DNA from: Pedobacter schmidteae
GTDB lineage: Bacteria; Bacteroidota; Bacteroidia; Sphingobacteriales; Sphingobacteriaceae
Reading direction: 5' to 3'
DNA length: 64,000 nt
Assembly: GCF_900564155.1 (NCBI RefSeq)
Contig: NZ_LS999839.1
Span: 4,337,097 to 4,401,096 of the forward strand
Of this stretch, positions 26,852 to 36,053 are shown in pieces (the stretch's first letter is position 1; the number at the start of each line of letters is the position of its first letter). The notes under the pieces were generated by a model. It was not told where the DNA came from. It did not search any database and saw only the letters and a program-made list of their open reading frames with translations. The translations under genes and the position numbers were made by a program.

Positions 26852-28309
26852 ATGAAAACAATACATATATTTCTGGCCGCATTGCTTATAGCAGGCTTGT
26901 CCTCCTGCAAGAAATTTCTGGATCAAAAACCCAGTAACCTTGGCGATGCGCCAACAGCAATTAAAACACCCGCAGATGCACAGGTGGTGATAAATGGTTT
27001 AATGCGTAGCATGACCAGCTCGAGTTATTATGGAAGAAACTTTATGATGTATGGCGACGTTAAAGGAGGTGATCTGACCATCGTTTCGCAAGGTAGAGGA
27101 CTCGATCCTTTGTATACTTTTGCACATAGTGCTACAGATAACAATTATGGGAGCTTTTGGTCGCAAATCTATTATTGCATTGCGCAAACCAATTACCTGT
27201 TGGCGGGTATTGCAAAAATTGAAGCTACCGGAGCCACAACCGCCTATAATACTTACAAAGGTCAGGCCTTAACGGCCAGAGCATTAATGTATTTTGACCT
27301 GGTGCGTCTTTACGGAAAATCCTATACCGATAATAAAACCTCTTTTGGCATCCCAAATATTACCACTGAAATAGGTCCCGAAGCTCAGCCCTTGCGTAAT
27401 ACGGTAGAAGAGAACTACATACAAATACTTTCTGATTTGAAGGCAGCGACCACTTTGTTGCCCAAAACAAAAACAAATGGTTATATCAATTATTATGCTA
27501 ATCTGGCTATTCAGGCCAGGGTTTATTTAACCATGGGTGACTATCCAAATGCTTTAAAAGCAGCTGAAGAAATCATTACTGCTCCACTTTATCCATCTGT
27601 ATACAGCAATACCGAATGGCTGGATTCCTGGAAATCACAATTTGGAAAGGAATCTATTTTTGAACTTGGAATATTTCCCCTGGAAGGAGATTTAGGTACT
27701 GCTTCGTTGGGTTTTTACCTGAGACGCAAAGGTCATGATGCCGGCTCAGTTCTGGGCTGGTTTGTGGCCAGCGATTATTTTATTAACCGCATTAAACAAG
27801 ATCCCAATGATGTTAGACTAGGTATCATGAGCAATGATGAAATTTCGGCTACACGTTTAGGTGCAATTTATAAATATAGCGGAAGTACAACCTTAGTCGG
27901 AGATGGAAAAAACAATTCAACAGCTGTAAACATCAAGGTGATCCGATTGTCGGAAATCTATTTGATTGCTGCCGAAGCGGCATTGCCTACCGATAAATTG
28001 AAAGCGGCATCTTACCTCAATGCGATCCGCAAAAGATCGCCTGGACTGATACCTGCAACCGCCTTAACTGTTACTTTAGATATGATCCTTGATGAAAAAA
28101 GCAAAGAATTAGTAGGGGAAGGGCAAAGGTTTTTTGACATGATCCGTTTGAACAGGAGCATCACCTTTAATGACGAGATTTTAGGACTCACGCCAACAGG
28201 ACGACCAAAAACCATTGACAGGACCTTTTACAAAACTATATTGCCAATTCCTCAGGCTGAAATCAACGCCAATCCGGGATTAAAAGCGCAACAAAATAAA
28301 GACTATTGA
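26852..28309 (+). CDS. SusD/RagB-family nutrient-binding lipoprotein
   Basis: The protein has 485 residues. The signal peptide ends in a lipobox with Cys near residue 19 (GLSSCKKFLDQKP), and KKFLDQKP is a typical SusD opening. The N-terminal SusD-like region has TPR helices (GQALTARALMYFDLVRLYGKSY). The C-terminal RagB region carries IKVIRLSEIYLIAAEAAL, AASYLNAIRKRS and the closing ELVGEGQRFFDMIRL...LPIPQAEINANPGLKAQQN. It caps the SusC barrel and captures substrate on the cell surface. The operon ends at the strong hairpin at 28402. Confidence 0.95.
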   Translation: MKTIHIFLAALLIAGLSSCKKFLDQKPSNLGDAPTAIKTPADAQVVINGLMRSMTSSSYYGRNFMMYGDVKGGDLTIVSQGRGLDPLYTFAHSATDNNYGSFWSQIYYCIAQTNYLLAGIAKIEATGATTAYNTYKGQALTARALMYFDLVRLYGKSYTDNKTSFGIPNITTEIGPEAQPLRNTVEENYIQILSDLKAATTLLPKTKTNGYINYYANLAIQARVYLTMGDYPNALKAAEEIITAPLYPSVYSNTEWLDSWKSQFGKESIFELGIFPLEGDLGTASLGFYLRRKGHDAGSVLGWFVASDYFINRIKQDPNDVRLGIMSNDEISATRLGAIYKYSGSTTLVGDGKNNSTAVNIKVIRLSEIYLIAAEAALPTDKLKAASYLNAIRKRSPGLIPATALTVTLDMILDEKSKELVGEGQRFFDMIRLNRSITFNDEILGLTPTGRPKTIDRTFYKTILPIPQAEINANPGLKAQQNKDY

Positions 28310-28401
28310 TCTCGAATATTCTATTCAAAACCAGCTCAAATGGGATCGTGACCATGCAGTAGCTGCGAAGCAAAATAAATTGAGAACGAGGAAAGGCAAA
28401 A

Positions 28402-28438
28402 AAAATGGGTTGTATCATCATTTGATACAACCCATTTT
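28402..28438. terminator. Bidirectional intrinsic terminator between susD and tRNA-Thr
   Basis: A 16-bp perfect stem (AAAATGGGTTGTATCA against its complement, 28402-28417 and 28423-28438) with a 5-base loop has A-run and T-run on opposite sides. It can therefore end the SusD transcript and, from the other strand, the tRNA-Thr transcript. Confidence 0.9.
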
Positions 28439-28442
28439 AATG

Positions 28443-28515
<73 letters not shown>

Positions 28516-28535
28516 TTTTAACGGCTTTGAGGCCG

Positions 28536-28566
28536 CAAAATTAGTATTTTATTGTATCCTGCCAAA
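28536..28566 (-). promoter_or_regulatory. Promoter of tRNA-Thr
   Basis: On the minus strand TTTG (28566-28563) and TAATTTTG (28543-28536) are exactly 19 bases apart, an exact match to the Bacteroidota consensus and the same spacing as at the tRNA-Glu cluster. Confidence 0.85.
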
Positions 28567-28605
28567 TTATTTTTTCAAATCGCTGATTTGTAGGTTAATT
28601 AAATT

Positions 28606-29706
28606 TTAACGCTTAGCTTTCTTCTTCTTGCCGCACCAAATATAAAAACCTGTCAAAGGTAAACTGGCACAAATCAAACTAGCCAGAAAGTAAATCATTT
28701 TAACTGGCAGACCGCCAAACAAGCCCAAATGTAGTCCATAATTATACCGACGGATCCAGGAGGCCAAATCTTCATCTCTTACTCTTTTATTAGATGCCGG
28801 CAGTTCCTTTAATGAATACTGATCCAGGTAAACATCCCGCCAGGTGCCATTGTACATATCGGTACAAACATAAATGGCCTCCGATGCTTTTTCAGGGAAA
28901 TGCATTAAAATCTCATAAGGATGGTATTCGGCAATTTCATGTATCCCCTTATACCAGGCTTTGTCTACCTGGGCCATTAAATTAACATTTAAATTAGCGG
29001 TAGTATCCGAAAGGGCCTCCACACGAGGGCCATCTGTTCCTCCAGCCAGCCAATACACACTTTTATTGAACCAGGTAAAACTCATCATCAATCCCGTAAA
29101 TGCAAAAACTATAGCCAATAGGATTGAATAAAAGCCCAATACATTGTGTAGATCATAGTTTACTCTTTTAAATCTCGCACGCCATCTGATTTTAAAACTC
29201 TGATCGCGACCTCTTTTATTCCATTTTTTTGGCCACCACAAAATCAGTCCACTCAGCAACAAAAAGAAAAATATAAATGTACCCCAGCCCACCACCTGGT
29301 GACCAATTTTTTCAGGTAGCCACAAGTAAAAATGCCCCTCCTCAAAAAAATGGAAAACATCTTCATGGTCTACCATAGCCATCAGTTCGGCAGTATAAGG
29401 ATTTACATAGGCAATGGAGTCCGATCCATGAATATTAAGGTGCGCTGTATGGTTTTCGCCATGGTACCATATCGATTCAATATGCTTGTCCGGAACATGC
29501 TTCTGCAAAGAGCTGACCAGCATTGATGGCGGTAGTAATTTGCCATCTACAGGCTTTTCAGCATGAAGCCAAGGTGAGGTCATACTTTTAATTTCCTGCT
29601 CAAATACCAATACACAGCCGGTAATTCCCAGCACAAAAACTACGATCCCGGAAGCTAAGCCAAGCCACAAATGCAACCAGGCATTAATCTTTTTAAATGA
29701 CATCAA
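28606..29706 (-). CDS. PepSY-associated transmembrane protein of an iron-uptake operon
   Basis: The protein has 366 residues with four transmembrane helices. The first helix (LHLWLGLASGIVVFVLGITGCVLVFEQEI) and the GHQVVGWGTFIFFFLLLSGLILWWPKK segment are signatures of the PepSY_TM/PiuB family. The periplasmic part contains HVPDKHIESIWYHGENHTAHL. Family members are thought to act as inner-membrane ferric-siderophore reductases; conserved His residues could carry heme. It is the third gene after the TonB receptor and the DUF4374 lipoprotein (17-base gap), so use of an imported iron chelate is the natural role. Confidence 0.9.
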   Translation of the reverse strand: MMSFKKINAWLHLWLGLASGIVVFVLGITGCVLVFEQEIKSMTSPWLHAEKPVDGKLLPPSMLVSSLQKHVPDKHIESIWYHGENHTAHLNIHGSDSIAYVNPYTAELMAMVDHEDVFHFFEEGHFYLWLPEKIGHQVVGWGTFIFFFLLLSGLILWWPKKWNKRGRDQSFKIRWRARFKRVNYDLHNVLGFYSILLAIVFAFTGLMMSFTWFNKSVYWLAGGTDGPRVEALSDTTANLNVNLMAQVDKAWYKGIHEIAEYHPYEILMHFPEKASEAIYVCTDMYNGTWRDVYLDQYSLKELPASNKRVRDEDLASWIRRYNYGLHLGLFGGLPVKMIYFLASLICASLPLTGFYIWCGKKKKAKR

Positions 29707-29723
29707 TACGTATCAGCCCTTAT

Positions 29724-30926
29724 TTATTTCAGTTTTTCAATACGGAGAATATAATCTATTCCACCTATAAATTCAACACCTTTGGTCAGCTTGTCTGTAG
29801 CCGGGTCATACTCCCAAATATAATCTCTATCTGCTGCATTCACGGCAATAAAAGCTTTTCCATCTTCCACAATTACGGCGTTCACCATACGTTCTCCTTT
29901 ATCTGCCGGAAGGTCCAGTTTTTTAATGAGGGCACCCGATTTAACATCGACTACACAGTAATAATGATCAGTGTCAATTGACTCTCCGTTAATACGTGAG
30001 CGAACAATAGCCTTGCCATTACCTATATACCACATGGCTGGTGCTCTTTCATTATTCGTTGCTGCCGAGAAGTTGAAAAAGTAGGTAGGGTCGATTTCTG
30101 TTGATCCGTTTTTGATCCGGTACATCACCGATGGAGAAACGTAATCATATATGTTTACCGGGTCGCTGATGAAATAAAGGTCATTGTTTTCATCTATGAA
30201 TGAAGAAGGTGCATAAACACTTGAACCACCCAAACCATTACTACGTGTTTCTTCTATTGTTTTTTCAACCGCCATATTAGCATAGTCTATTACAGCCACA
30301 AACGATTTAGGATATACCGGCATTTTAGGATAGTTGGTCCAGTCGTTAGAGCCAAAGCCATAGCCAAGGAAAATTTTGTTATTTCTGTATTCTGCGAAAC
30401 CGAAGTTGTAAATCTGAAATCCAGGCGCAATCGTGTTTAATGTTAAGCGACCTGTTTTAATGGTCATTTTATCTACTTTAACAATCGCATATCTTGCCTC
30501 GCCTTTACCATCACCAAAAATCACCAGTGTATTGTTATCAACCCAGGTATATGATGACCAGTTTAACCACGAGAATGGAATTTCCCTATCGATTAACAGC
30601 ACCCCATTTTCTACATGGTATTTTCCTAAACGTCCGCTCCCTGCATTTGCGTGATAATAAAAACCATCGCGCTGAATAACATCCTGTGCATATACTTTAC
30701 CTGTCATTTCGGCCCCGTTGCCCTTCAAACTGATTGTGCCGCTGGTAAGAGAGGGGATACTGGAAATGTAATATGCCGTGTTTGGCCAGCTGCCTACACA
30801 AAGGATAGCCGAATATTTTGTTCCTTGTTCTACGCTGCCTACGTTTCTTTTTTCGCATCCGCTGACAGAAACAAGCACAAGTATCAGTGCCAATAGTTTT
30901 GTGGGTATATGATTTAGTCTTTTCAT
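29724..30926 (-). CDS. DUF4374-type lipoprotein of an iron-uptake operon
   Basis: The protein has 400 residues with a signal peptide and lipobox VSGC (Cys near residue 24). The body is built of repeated beta blades, such as YSAILCVGSWPNTAYYISSI, YTWVDNNTLVIFGDG and IVEDGKAFIAVNAADRDYIWEYDPATDKL, which suggests a propeller. Such proteins regularly accompany TonB receptors and PepSY proteins in Bacteroidota, as here, and are presumed to bind the iron chelate on the periplasmic or outer-membrane face. The family name is recognised by pattern and context; the molecular role is not established. Confidence 0.85.
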   Translation of the reverse strand: MKRLNHIPTKLLALILVLVSVSGCEKRNVGSVEQGTKYSAILCVGSWPNTAYYISSIPSLTSGTISLKGNGAEMTGKVYAQDVIQRDGFYYHANAGSGRLGKYHVENGVLLIDREIPFSWLNWSSYTWVDNNTLVIFGDGKGEARYAIVKVDKMTIKTGRLTLNTIAPGFQIYNFGFAEYRNNKIFLGYGFGSNDWTNYPKMPVYPKSFVAVIDYANMAVEKTIEETRSNGLGGSSVYAPSSFIDENNDLYFISDPVNIYDYVSPSVMYRIKNGSTEIDPTYFFNFSAATNNERAPAMWYIGNGKAIVRSRINGESIDTDHYYCVVDVKSGALIKKLDLPADKGERMVNAVIVEDGKAFIAVNAADRDYIWEYDPATDKLTKGVEFIGGIDYILRIEKLK

Positions 30927-30974
30927 ATGGACTGTATATTTTTGTTAATGCTTTTATTTTGAGGGTATGAATGT

Positions 30975-33368
30975 TTACTGTATAAAATATCTGAACTTAA
31001 CAGAGAAGGATCTTCCTGGTTTTTGCAATTTAAAATTATCATAAGTCAGTTGATCCGTAAGGTTTCTGCATTCAGCAGAAATGTTATATCTGCCATTTTG
31101 AACCGAATAACTTAAGGCAGCATTTTGAACAAACTGAGTAGGGATATCCGATTTTCCATTTGGGTTACCTTTGCTTTCCCAGGTCAGGTAAAACCAATTG
31201 ATATATTGTGTAAACCAGTTAAACTGCAATCTGGTATTTTTTCCAAGCACATCATTTTTACCGATGGTAAAATCAGCATTTCCGAATAACCACGGCTGGT
31301 TTGGGATTTTGTTGTTGTAGGTTCCCTCTACATAATATGAAGCCGTTTGTCCGTCTTTTGTCGTATTGATAGCATTTTGATAGGTCATATTTACAGTTAC
31401 CGAAAGCAACTGATCGTAGTTATAGCGCACTTCAGATTCAAACCCTGTAATCCGGACGCTAGATTGGTTCTCGTTTTTTAACAGATTGGAACGTACATCA
31501 GGCACAGGAAAAATGAAATCTTTTGCATTGCGATAAAAGCCAGAAGCCTCAATAAAGAAGGAGCTTTTATTGATTTGGAAGCCATAAAAAGCACCAAGGT
31601 TGATATTGTCGCTGTTTTCAGGTCGCAAATTTGGATTCCCTTGCAGGTTTAGCCCATCGCCAAATACCTCTTCCGCTTCCTGCAAACGATAAGCATGCTC
31701 GTATGAAGCCTTAACGCCCAATCCATTAACAAATTTATACCTGGAAGCCAATCCATATCCCATATTACGACTCGTTGTATCCTGGAAAGTAAGAACCCTG
31801 TTTATATATTTTGCCCGTGCTAAATCCAGATTGTAATATTTAGCAAAAAAAGTATTGACCAGTCTGCCCTCTAAGAAATCCTGCTGATAGGCCAAACCAA
31901 CAATTTGTTTATTCACCTTGCCCGGCAAACTGTCTTTTGAAACTTGTAATGCATTGTAAGTTTCATTTTTCAGATGGTCAAGCGTATAATTTAAGTTCAG
32001 GGAATGTTTCGGATTAATCACATAACTCATGTTGGCCATCGCATAGGTTCTTGGCCTTTTGATTACACCAATAGTTTTAATACCATTTCCCATTTCCGTA
32101 TAACCACTATCAAACCAGCTATTGTCCCATATGTACTTTGCAAAAAGTGTATCTGTAGTCCGGTAGGTATCTGAAGACCTGGCTGCAAACGCACTCAGAT
32201 TTAGCCCTTTTGTAAACAAATTATCTTTCTTATAACGTATGGTAGCACTTTTGGCATAACTAGTTCTTCTCACATTACCATATACTGTCTTCTGATCGAA
32301 ACCCGTTTGCAAATCCTGGTGTACCTCGTTATAACCACCGCCAACAAATAGAACATCAGCCCACTTTTTGTTGGTAATACCAGCTTCCAGCTGAGCAAGT
32401 GCCGAAAAATATTTGTCATGAAAACGGTTTACATCTCCTGAAATATATAATTTATCAGATAATTCTTCTTCAGGAATATAATGGCCGGGTTGAGGACCAC
32501 TTTCTAATACATCCACACCCTTCATTTTATAATTGTTATCTGATGCATTCAAAAATCCACTGGCTTTTACAATAATACCCGTTTTTTTATTTACCACCTG
32601 TGTGGTTAATGCCGAGCGATTGGTATTGAACGAGCCATAACTATGACTTACATCCAAATAATTACTGGCCTTTTGATTGGTCACTACATTTACTGCACCA
32701 CCCAATGCATCAGCACCAAGCTGTACCGGAACCACACCTTTAAACACCTCCAGTCGATCGGCAAGATTTACCGGTATGTTATTTAAAGACATAGCACTAC
32801 CCATTACTTCCATTGGAATTCCATCGATAAAAAATTTTACCTGCTTACCGGATAAACCATTGATAGAAAATTTAAAATCCGAACCAAGTCCACCTTGCTC
32901 TCTGATTCTTACGCCCGTACTTCGGTTCAGAATCTGGTTCAGATCAGCTGTTGTGTTTGCAAATTTCTTGGTATCAATGGCATTTACCGCAAAGCCCGAC
33001 TCTTTTACCTCCTGGTTTTTAGTTTTTCCCTGAATGTTTACATTATGAAGTTGCTGCAAGTCCTTTTTTAAGGAAAAATTGAGGCTTAAGGTTTGATTGT
33101 TACTTAACGTAATTGATTTGATCTCTTTTAGATAACCCAGATAAGAAACCACTAAAGTATAGGCACCAGGTTTAATATTCTTGAGTTCATAATAGCCCTC
33201 AGTATTGGAGGTAACACCTGTTTTGGTACCTTTAATTAGTACAGAAGCTCCTGTAATGATTTCATTCCCGTCTTTAATATATCCCGAAATACTGGTTGTG
33301 TTTTGGGCGAAGGTACCAGCTGAGAGTGTTGTGAATAGGAGTAAGAGTAGAGTTTTTCCGTATGACAT
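30975..33368 (-). CDS. TonB-dependent receptor, probably for a ferric siderophore
   Basis: The protein has 797 residues. A signal peptide (LLLLLFTTLSAGTFAQ) is followed by a carboxypeptidase-regulatory-like domain (ISGYIKDGNEIITGASVLIKG), a plug (LNQILNRSTGVRIREQGGLGSD, VKFFIDGIPMEVMGS, VPVQLGADALGGAVNVVT) and a 22-strand-type barrel ending FSVKFRYFIQ. No STN domain is present, so it imports without surface signalling. Its operon partners (DUF4374 and PepSY proteins) point to iron chelate uptake. The promoter region holds an inverted repeat that may be an iron-responsive operator. Confidence 0.92.
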   Translation of the reverse strand: MSYGKTLLLLLFTTLSAGTFAQNTTSISGYIKDGNEIITGASVLIKGTKTGVTSNTEGYYELKNIKPGAYTLVVSYLGYLKEIKSITLSNNQTLSLNFSLKKDLQQLHNVNIQGKTKNQEVKESGFAVNAIDTKKFANTTADLNQILNRSTGVRIREQGGLGSDFKFSINGLSGKQVKFFIDGIPMEVMGSAMSLNNIPVNLADRLEVFKGVVPVQLGADALGGAVNVVTNQKASNYLDVSHSYGSFNTNRSALTTQVVNKKTGIIVKASGFLNASDNNYKMKGVDVLESGPQPGHYIPEEELSDKLYISGDVNRFHDKYFSALAQLEAGITNKKWADVLFVGGGYNEVHQDLQTGFDQKTVYGNVRRTSYAKSATIRYKKDNLFTKGLNLSAFAARSSDTYRTTDTLFAKYIWDNSWFDSGYTEMGNGIKTIGVIKRPRTYAMANMSYVINPKHSLNLNYTLDHLKNETYNALQVSKDSLPGKVNKQIVGLAYQQDFLEGRLVNTFFAKYYNLDLARAKYINRVLTFQDTTSRNMGYGLASRYKFVNGLGVKASYEHAYRLQEAEEVFGDGLNLQGNPNLRPENSDNINLGAFYGFQINKSSFFIEASGFYRNAKDFIFPVPDVRSNLLKNENQSSVRITGFESEVRYNYDQLLSVTVNMTYQNAINTTKDGQTASYYVEGTYNNKIPNQPWLFGNADFTIGKNDVLGKNTRLQFNWFTQYINWFYLTWESKGNPNGKSDIPTQFVQNAALSYSVQNGRYNISAECRNLTDQLTYDNFKLQKPGRSFSVKFRYFIQ

Positions 33369-33759
33369 TTTTATTTAAGTGGTTTTGTAATAGTTAATGT
33401 TTCAGCTAAAGCCGAACTATTTCTTTTGGTTCGCAAATATATATTATTTGTAATTAATCTAAATTAATTCTTAATATTTTTTGTGGAGCCTATGTACATG
33501 AACTGCTAATGTCAGATCCAATTCGTGCACCATTATCCAGATTATAAATCGTATTTATAAGTATGCAGTTTCAGGACACACATGAACTACAGATAAACAG
33601 ACCAGGCGGAAGGTCCTAAAGATTATGTCCGTCACCATTGGACACAGAAAAAATATTTACCTTTTAACTGGCGAAGGAAAGATAAATATTGTTGTTTGGG
33701 CGAAGGCCCATTACACTTAAAAATTATTCAAAAAAAATTAACTTGTAAAGGCACCCGAT
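33369..33759. other. Gap of 391 bases upstream of the iron-uptake operon
   Basis: Besides the promoter at 33434-33469, an open stretch of about 58 codons without ATG (from about 33597, plus strand) runs into the 3' end of the next gene. It includes KYLPFNWRRKDKYCCLGEG and could be a decayed gene or chance. Nothing else is seen. Confidence 0.35.
33434..33469 (-). promoter_or_regulatory. Promoter with overlapping inverted repeat for the iron-uptake operon
   Basis: On the minus strand TATATTTG (33441-33434) matches the Bacteroidota -7 box, with TTAG 17 bases upstream as a weak -33 box. The perfect repeat AATTAAT-CTAA-ATTAATT (33452-33469) covers the -33 and spacer region, where a repressor would block transcription. 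An iron regulator such as Fur is a reasonable guess from the genes it controls. Confidence 0.45.
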
Positions 33760-34251
33760 TTAATTGTTTAACATGGGCTTAAACCTGGTGTCTTTATTTC
33801 GCAAATCCAATCCGCCTTCATACACCGATTTTAAGTTAATTAAGTAAAAGGACCAGCCTCCGTGACAACCCAACCTGGTATATTGTTTATTTCGATCATC
33901 AGTAGGAATGTTTTTCTGGGTTAACTTTACCTCTACATATTCTTCCTGCAGGCTCAGTTCAACGTCAACAAGGCATTCGCCCGCAAAGGTAAATTGTAAA
34001 AAGTCTTTACCATTGGCCACGTTGATACGACCTTTTTCAAGGTCATCATACAGATACCATTTCCATTCATAAGTAAAGCCCTCTTTAATGGAATTTTCTT
34101 TGTCAATTTCCCTTCCGGCATTATAAAAAACAGCATTTTTTAAAAACCATTTTTCTATTTCCGATGGCTTTGTCCATGCGTCATATAAGGCCGGCAGATC
34201 TGCCTTTACTAATATCCTGATCGTGAATGCGGTCCAATCAAAGTTTTCCAT
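33760..34251 (-). CDS. SRPBCC/AHSA1-type protein
   Basis: The protein has 163 residues with the START-like fold. Marks are IRILVKADLPALYDAWTKPSEIEKWFLKNA at the start, the middle strands FTYEWKWYLYDD and DFLQFTFAGECLVDVEL, and the closing helix HGGWSFYLINLKSVYEGG. The last 20 residues (LDLRNKDTRFKPMLNN) are typical of relatives annotated as polyketide cyclase-like or activator of Hsp90. The biochemical role is unknown. It stands alone between the iron operon and the MarR gene, on the same strand as both. Confidence 0.87.
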   Translation of the reverse strand: MENFDWTAFTIRILVKADLPALYDAWTKPSEIEKWFLKNAVFYNAGREIDKENSIKEGFTYEWKWYLYDDLEKGRINVANGKDFLQFTFAGECLVDVELSLQEEYVEVKLTQKNIPTDDRNKQYTRLGCHGGWSFYLINLKSVYEGGLDLRNKDTRFKPMLNN

Positions 34252-34350
34252 ATAAATTAGGCTAAGTTATCTTTCAAAAATAACACAATCTATCGAAGGA
34301 CAACGGAGTTACTTACGCCAAAATCCGGGTGCATTTGCGGCAAAAAGTTA

Positions 34351-34812
34351 TCATTTAGCCCTGTCGAAAAAGCTTTTTTCTTTTAGCTGGGCTTCTACTT
34401 CCATAATGGCTTTCATCAAATTATTACTGGTATTGGTCACTTCTGTAAGCGCCTCAATCATAATTTGCCATACCGGTTGCATACGTTCCAACAGGTTTTT
34501 ACCCTTTTCGGTCAGCACAATCAGCCGTTTACGCTCGTCCTGCTTGTCTTTTTTGGAACGGATGATTTTCTCTTTTTCCAGCTCCTTTAATAAGCTGATG
34601 GTAGAAGGGTGGGTGTAACCAATTTCATTGGCCAGTTCAACCACACTCAGCACCGGTTTAAAGTGTAGGGTGTAAATTACCGGAAACCATTTGGGCTCAA
34701 AATCAATATCATGAGCTTTGTATAGCAGAAAACCGTCTTTTCTCAATTGTTCGCTTAATCGCTGTAGCCTGGTAGACAGGGCCAGAATTCCCGATTCATC
34801 TATTACGTTCAT
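34351..34812 (-). CDS. MarR-family transcriptional regulator
   Basis: The protein has 153 residues with the winged helix of MarR. HTH helices are at about 56-78 (VVELANEIGYTHPSTISLLKELEKEKII) and the wing is RSKKDKQDERKRLIVLTEKGKNLLERM. A dimerisation helix is at each end. Its start overlaps the stop of the upstream GNAT gene by 4 bases, so the two are translationally coupled. A perfect 20-bp palindrome lies 27 bases upstream of the GNAT start and is probably its own operator. MarR proteins usually lose DNA binding when a small phenolic or oxidising ligand is present. Confidence 0.93.
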   Translation of the reverse strand: MNVIDESGILALSTRLQRLSEQLRKDGFLLYKAHDIDFEPKWFPVIYTLHFKPVLSVVELANEIGYTHPSTISLLKELEKEKIIRSKKDKQDERKRLIVLTEKGKNLLERMQPVWQIMIEALTEVTNTSNNLMKAIMEVEAQLKEKSFFDRAK

Positions 34813-35294
34813 ACCTGTAAATGATAAAATATGTTATCGGCTTTCATTCTTGGAAAATAGCTGGGAAGGATATCTGCAGCTATCTTTTCAAAGCCATTTT
34901 TTTCATAAAAACGATGGGCAGCTTTCAATAAGTCTACTGTTCCGAGGTAAATATCAGTAATCTCATTATCCCTGCAAAACTGAATGTAAGTATCCAGCAG
35001 CCTTTGGGCAATGCCATATTCTTTTCCTCTGAATTCTTTTTTAACAAACATTTTTCGCAAGGCCGAAGCCCGATGACCGGTATTGATCATCGCAATAGTG
35101 CCTACCAGCTCCTCGCCATATCTGGCTCCCCAGAAATTACCACCATCTTTATGGTAATTACTTTCAATATCCAGCAAGTCGGGCTGATCATTTAAAGTTA
35201 CGGGCACATTGAACTCAATTTGCTGAATCGGTAAAATAAGCCCTATAATTTGCTCACAATAAGTGTTGTCGATTGAATTGATCTGAATATTCAT
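34809..35294 (-). CDS. GNAT-family N-acetyltransferase coupled to MarR
   Basis: The protein has 161 residues. The acetyl-CoA site is in MFVKKEFRGKEYGIAQRLLDTYIQFC (the R-G-K-x-x-G type loop). The following strands (ITDIYLGTVDLLKAAHRFYEKNGFEKI) contain the AxxFYxxxGF end motif of the fold. The acceptor is unknown. It is the first gene of a two-gene operon with the MarR regulator, overlapping it by 4 bases. The joint control suggests that the acetyltransferase handles the compound sensed by MarR, an inference from arrangement. Confidence 0.92.
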   Translation of the reverse strand: MNIQINSIDNTYCEQIIGLILPIQQIEFNVPVTLNDQPDLLDIESNYHKDGGNFWGARYGEELVGTIAMINTGHRASALRKMFVKKEFRGKEYGIAQRLLDTYIQFCRDNEITDIYLGTVDLLKAAHRFYEKNGFEKIAADILPSYFPRMKADNIFYHLQV

Positions 35295-35320
35295 AGCTTT
35301 ACTTTATTTTATGTACAAGT

Positions 35321-35340
35321 ATACGTAGTTAACTACGTAT
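35321..35340. promoter_or_regulatory. Perfect 20-bp palindrome, candidate MarR operator
   Basis: ATACGTAGTT followed directly by its reverse complement AACTACGTAT gives a perfect palindrome without spacer, 26 bases before the GNAT-MarR start. The size and symmetry fit a MarR dimer site. A TATACTTG (minus strand, overlapping the palindrome edge) resembles a -7 box, so binding would repress the operon. Confidence 0.65.
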
Positions 35341-35417
35341 TTAAAAACATAAAATGTAATACCAATGTAATCTCTCCGGTAGAGCCATCCAGCTGAGCTT
35401 CAAATAATGTAAGAAAA

Positions 35418-36053
35418 TTAACTTTTTAGTTGCTCCTTTATAAACGTTAGTGGATTGTAGAAACGCAGGTTCAATTGCTGTTTATTCATCGTCAGCCAGC
35501 TGGCGCAACCATAATCATCAAAACTTTTGCGGATTTCCAGATGAAGATGATGGTAGTCTCCACCGTATTTTTTGGATTCAGCAGGGGTAAAGAGGCGTGC
35601 AATTTTTGTATGCTGATCAACCTGCTGACCATTTTTTACATAAACTTCTTTTAAATGTTTGTAAGAGGTAAACATAATTTGCCCGTCCTTTAGTTTGTGC
35701 TTAACCACTACTGTACGCTGGTTTTCACCCAGGTGTATGGAACAAACTATTCCTTTGGCCATTGGGTATACAGTTATCAGTTTGGACTTTGGCTTTACCG
35801 GATTGATGTCAATTGCAGTGTGAATATGCCCTTTATAATAGCTATTCCGATGGTCGCCAAATATGCTGATCACTTTCATCTGTTTAACATCTTTACGGTT
35901 TGCGGCTTCAAAGGGCAGAAACCAACTGTCGGCAACTGCAGCGGGTGCCGCATCTGTATAATAAGGTTTCCATCTATCTTTATCCTTTTCGATGGTAATA
36001 GTGACATCCTGGTGAAACCATAAAAGTAAAAAACTAACAAGTATCATTTTCAT
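35418..36053 (-). CDS. M23-like (LytM-type) peptidase domain protein
   Basis: The protein has 211 residues with a short hydrophobic start (MILVSFLLLWF), probably exported. The zinc-site pattern of family M23 is present: H78-x3-D82 in HIHTAID, and HLH with H169 and H171 in YHHLHLEIRKSF, plus H133 in SYKHL. Strands such as GQIMFTSYKHLKEVYVKNGQQVDQHTKIA match the lysostaphin-type barrel. It may cut peptidoglycan cross-bridges or, if the zinc site is imperfect, regulate amidases. It is divergent from mqo. Confidence 0.85.
   Translation of the reverse strand: MKMILVSFLLLWFHQDVTITIEKDKDRWKPYYTDAAPAAVADSWFLPFEAANRKDVKQMKVISIFGDHRNSYYKGHIHTAIDINPVKPKSKLITVYPMAKGIVCSIHLGENQRTVVVKHKLKDGQIMFTSYKHLKEVYVKNGQQVDQHTKIARLFTPAESKKYGGDYHHLHLEIRKSFDDYGCASWLTMNKQQLNLRFYNPLTFIKEQLKS

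Noticed and set aside
33597..33773. Open stretch of about 58 codons including LPFNWRRKDKYCC
   Set aside because: No ATG start and it overlaps the end of the AHSA1 gene; possibly a decayed fragment but not supportable.
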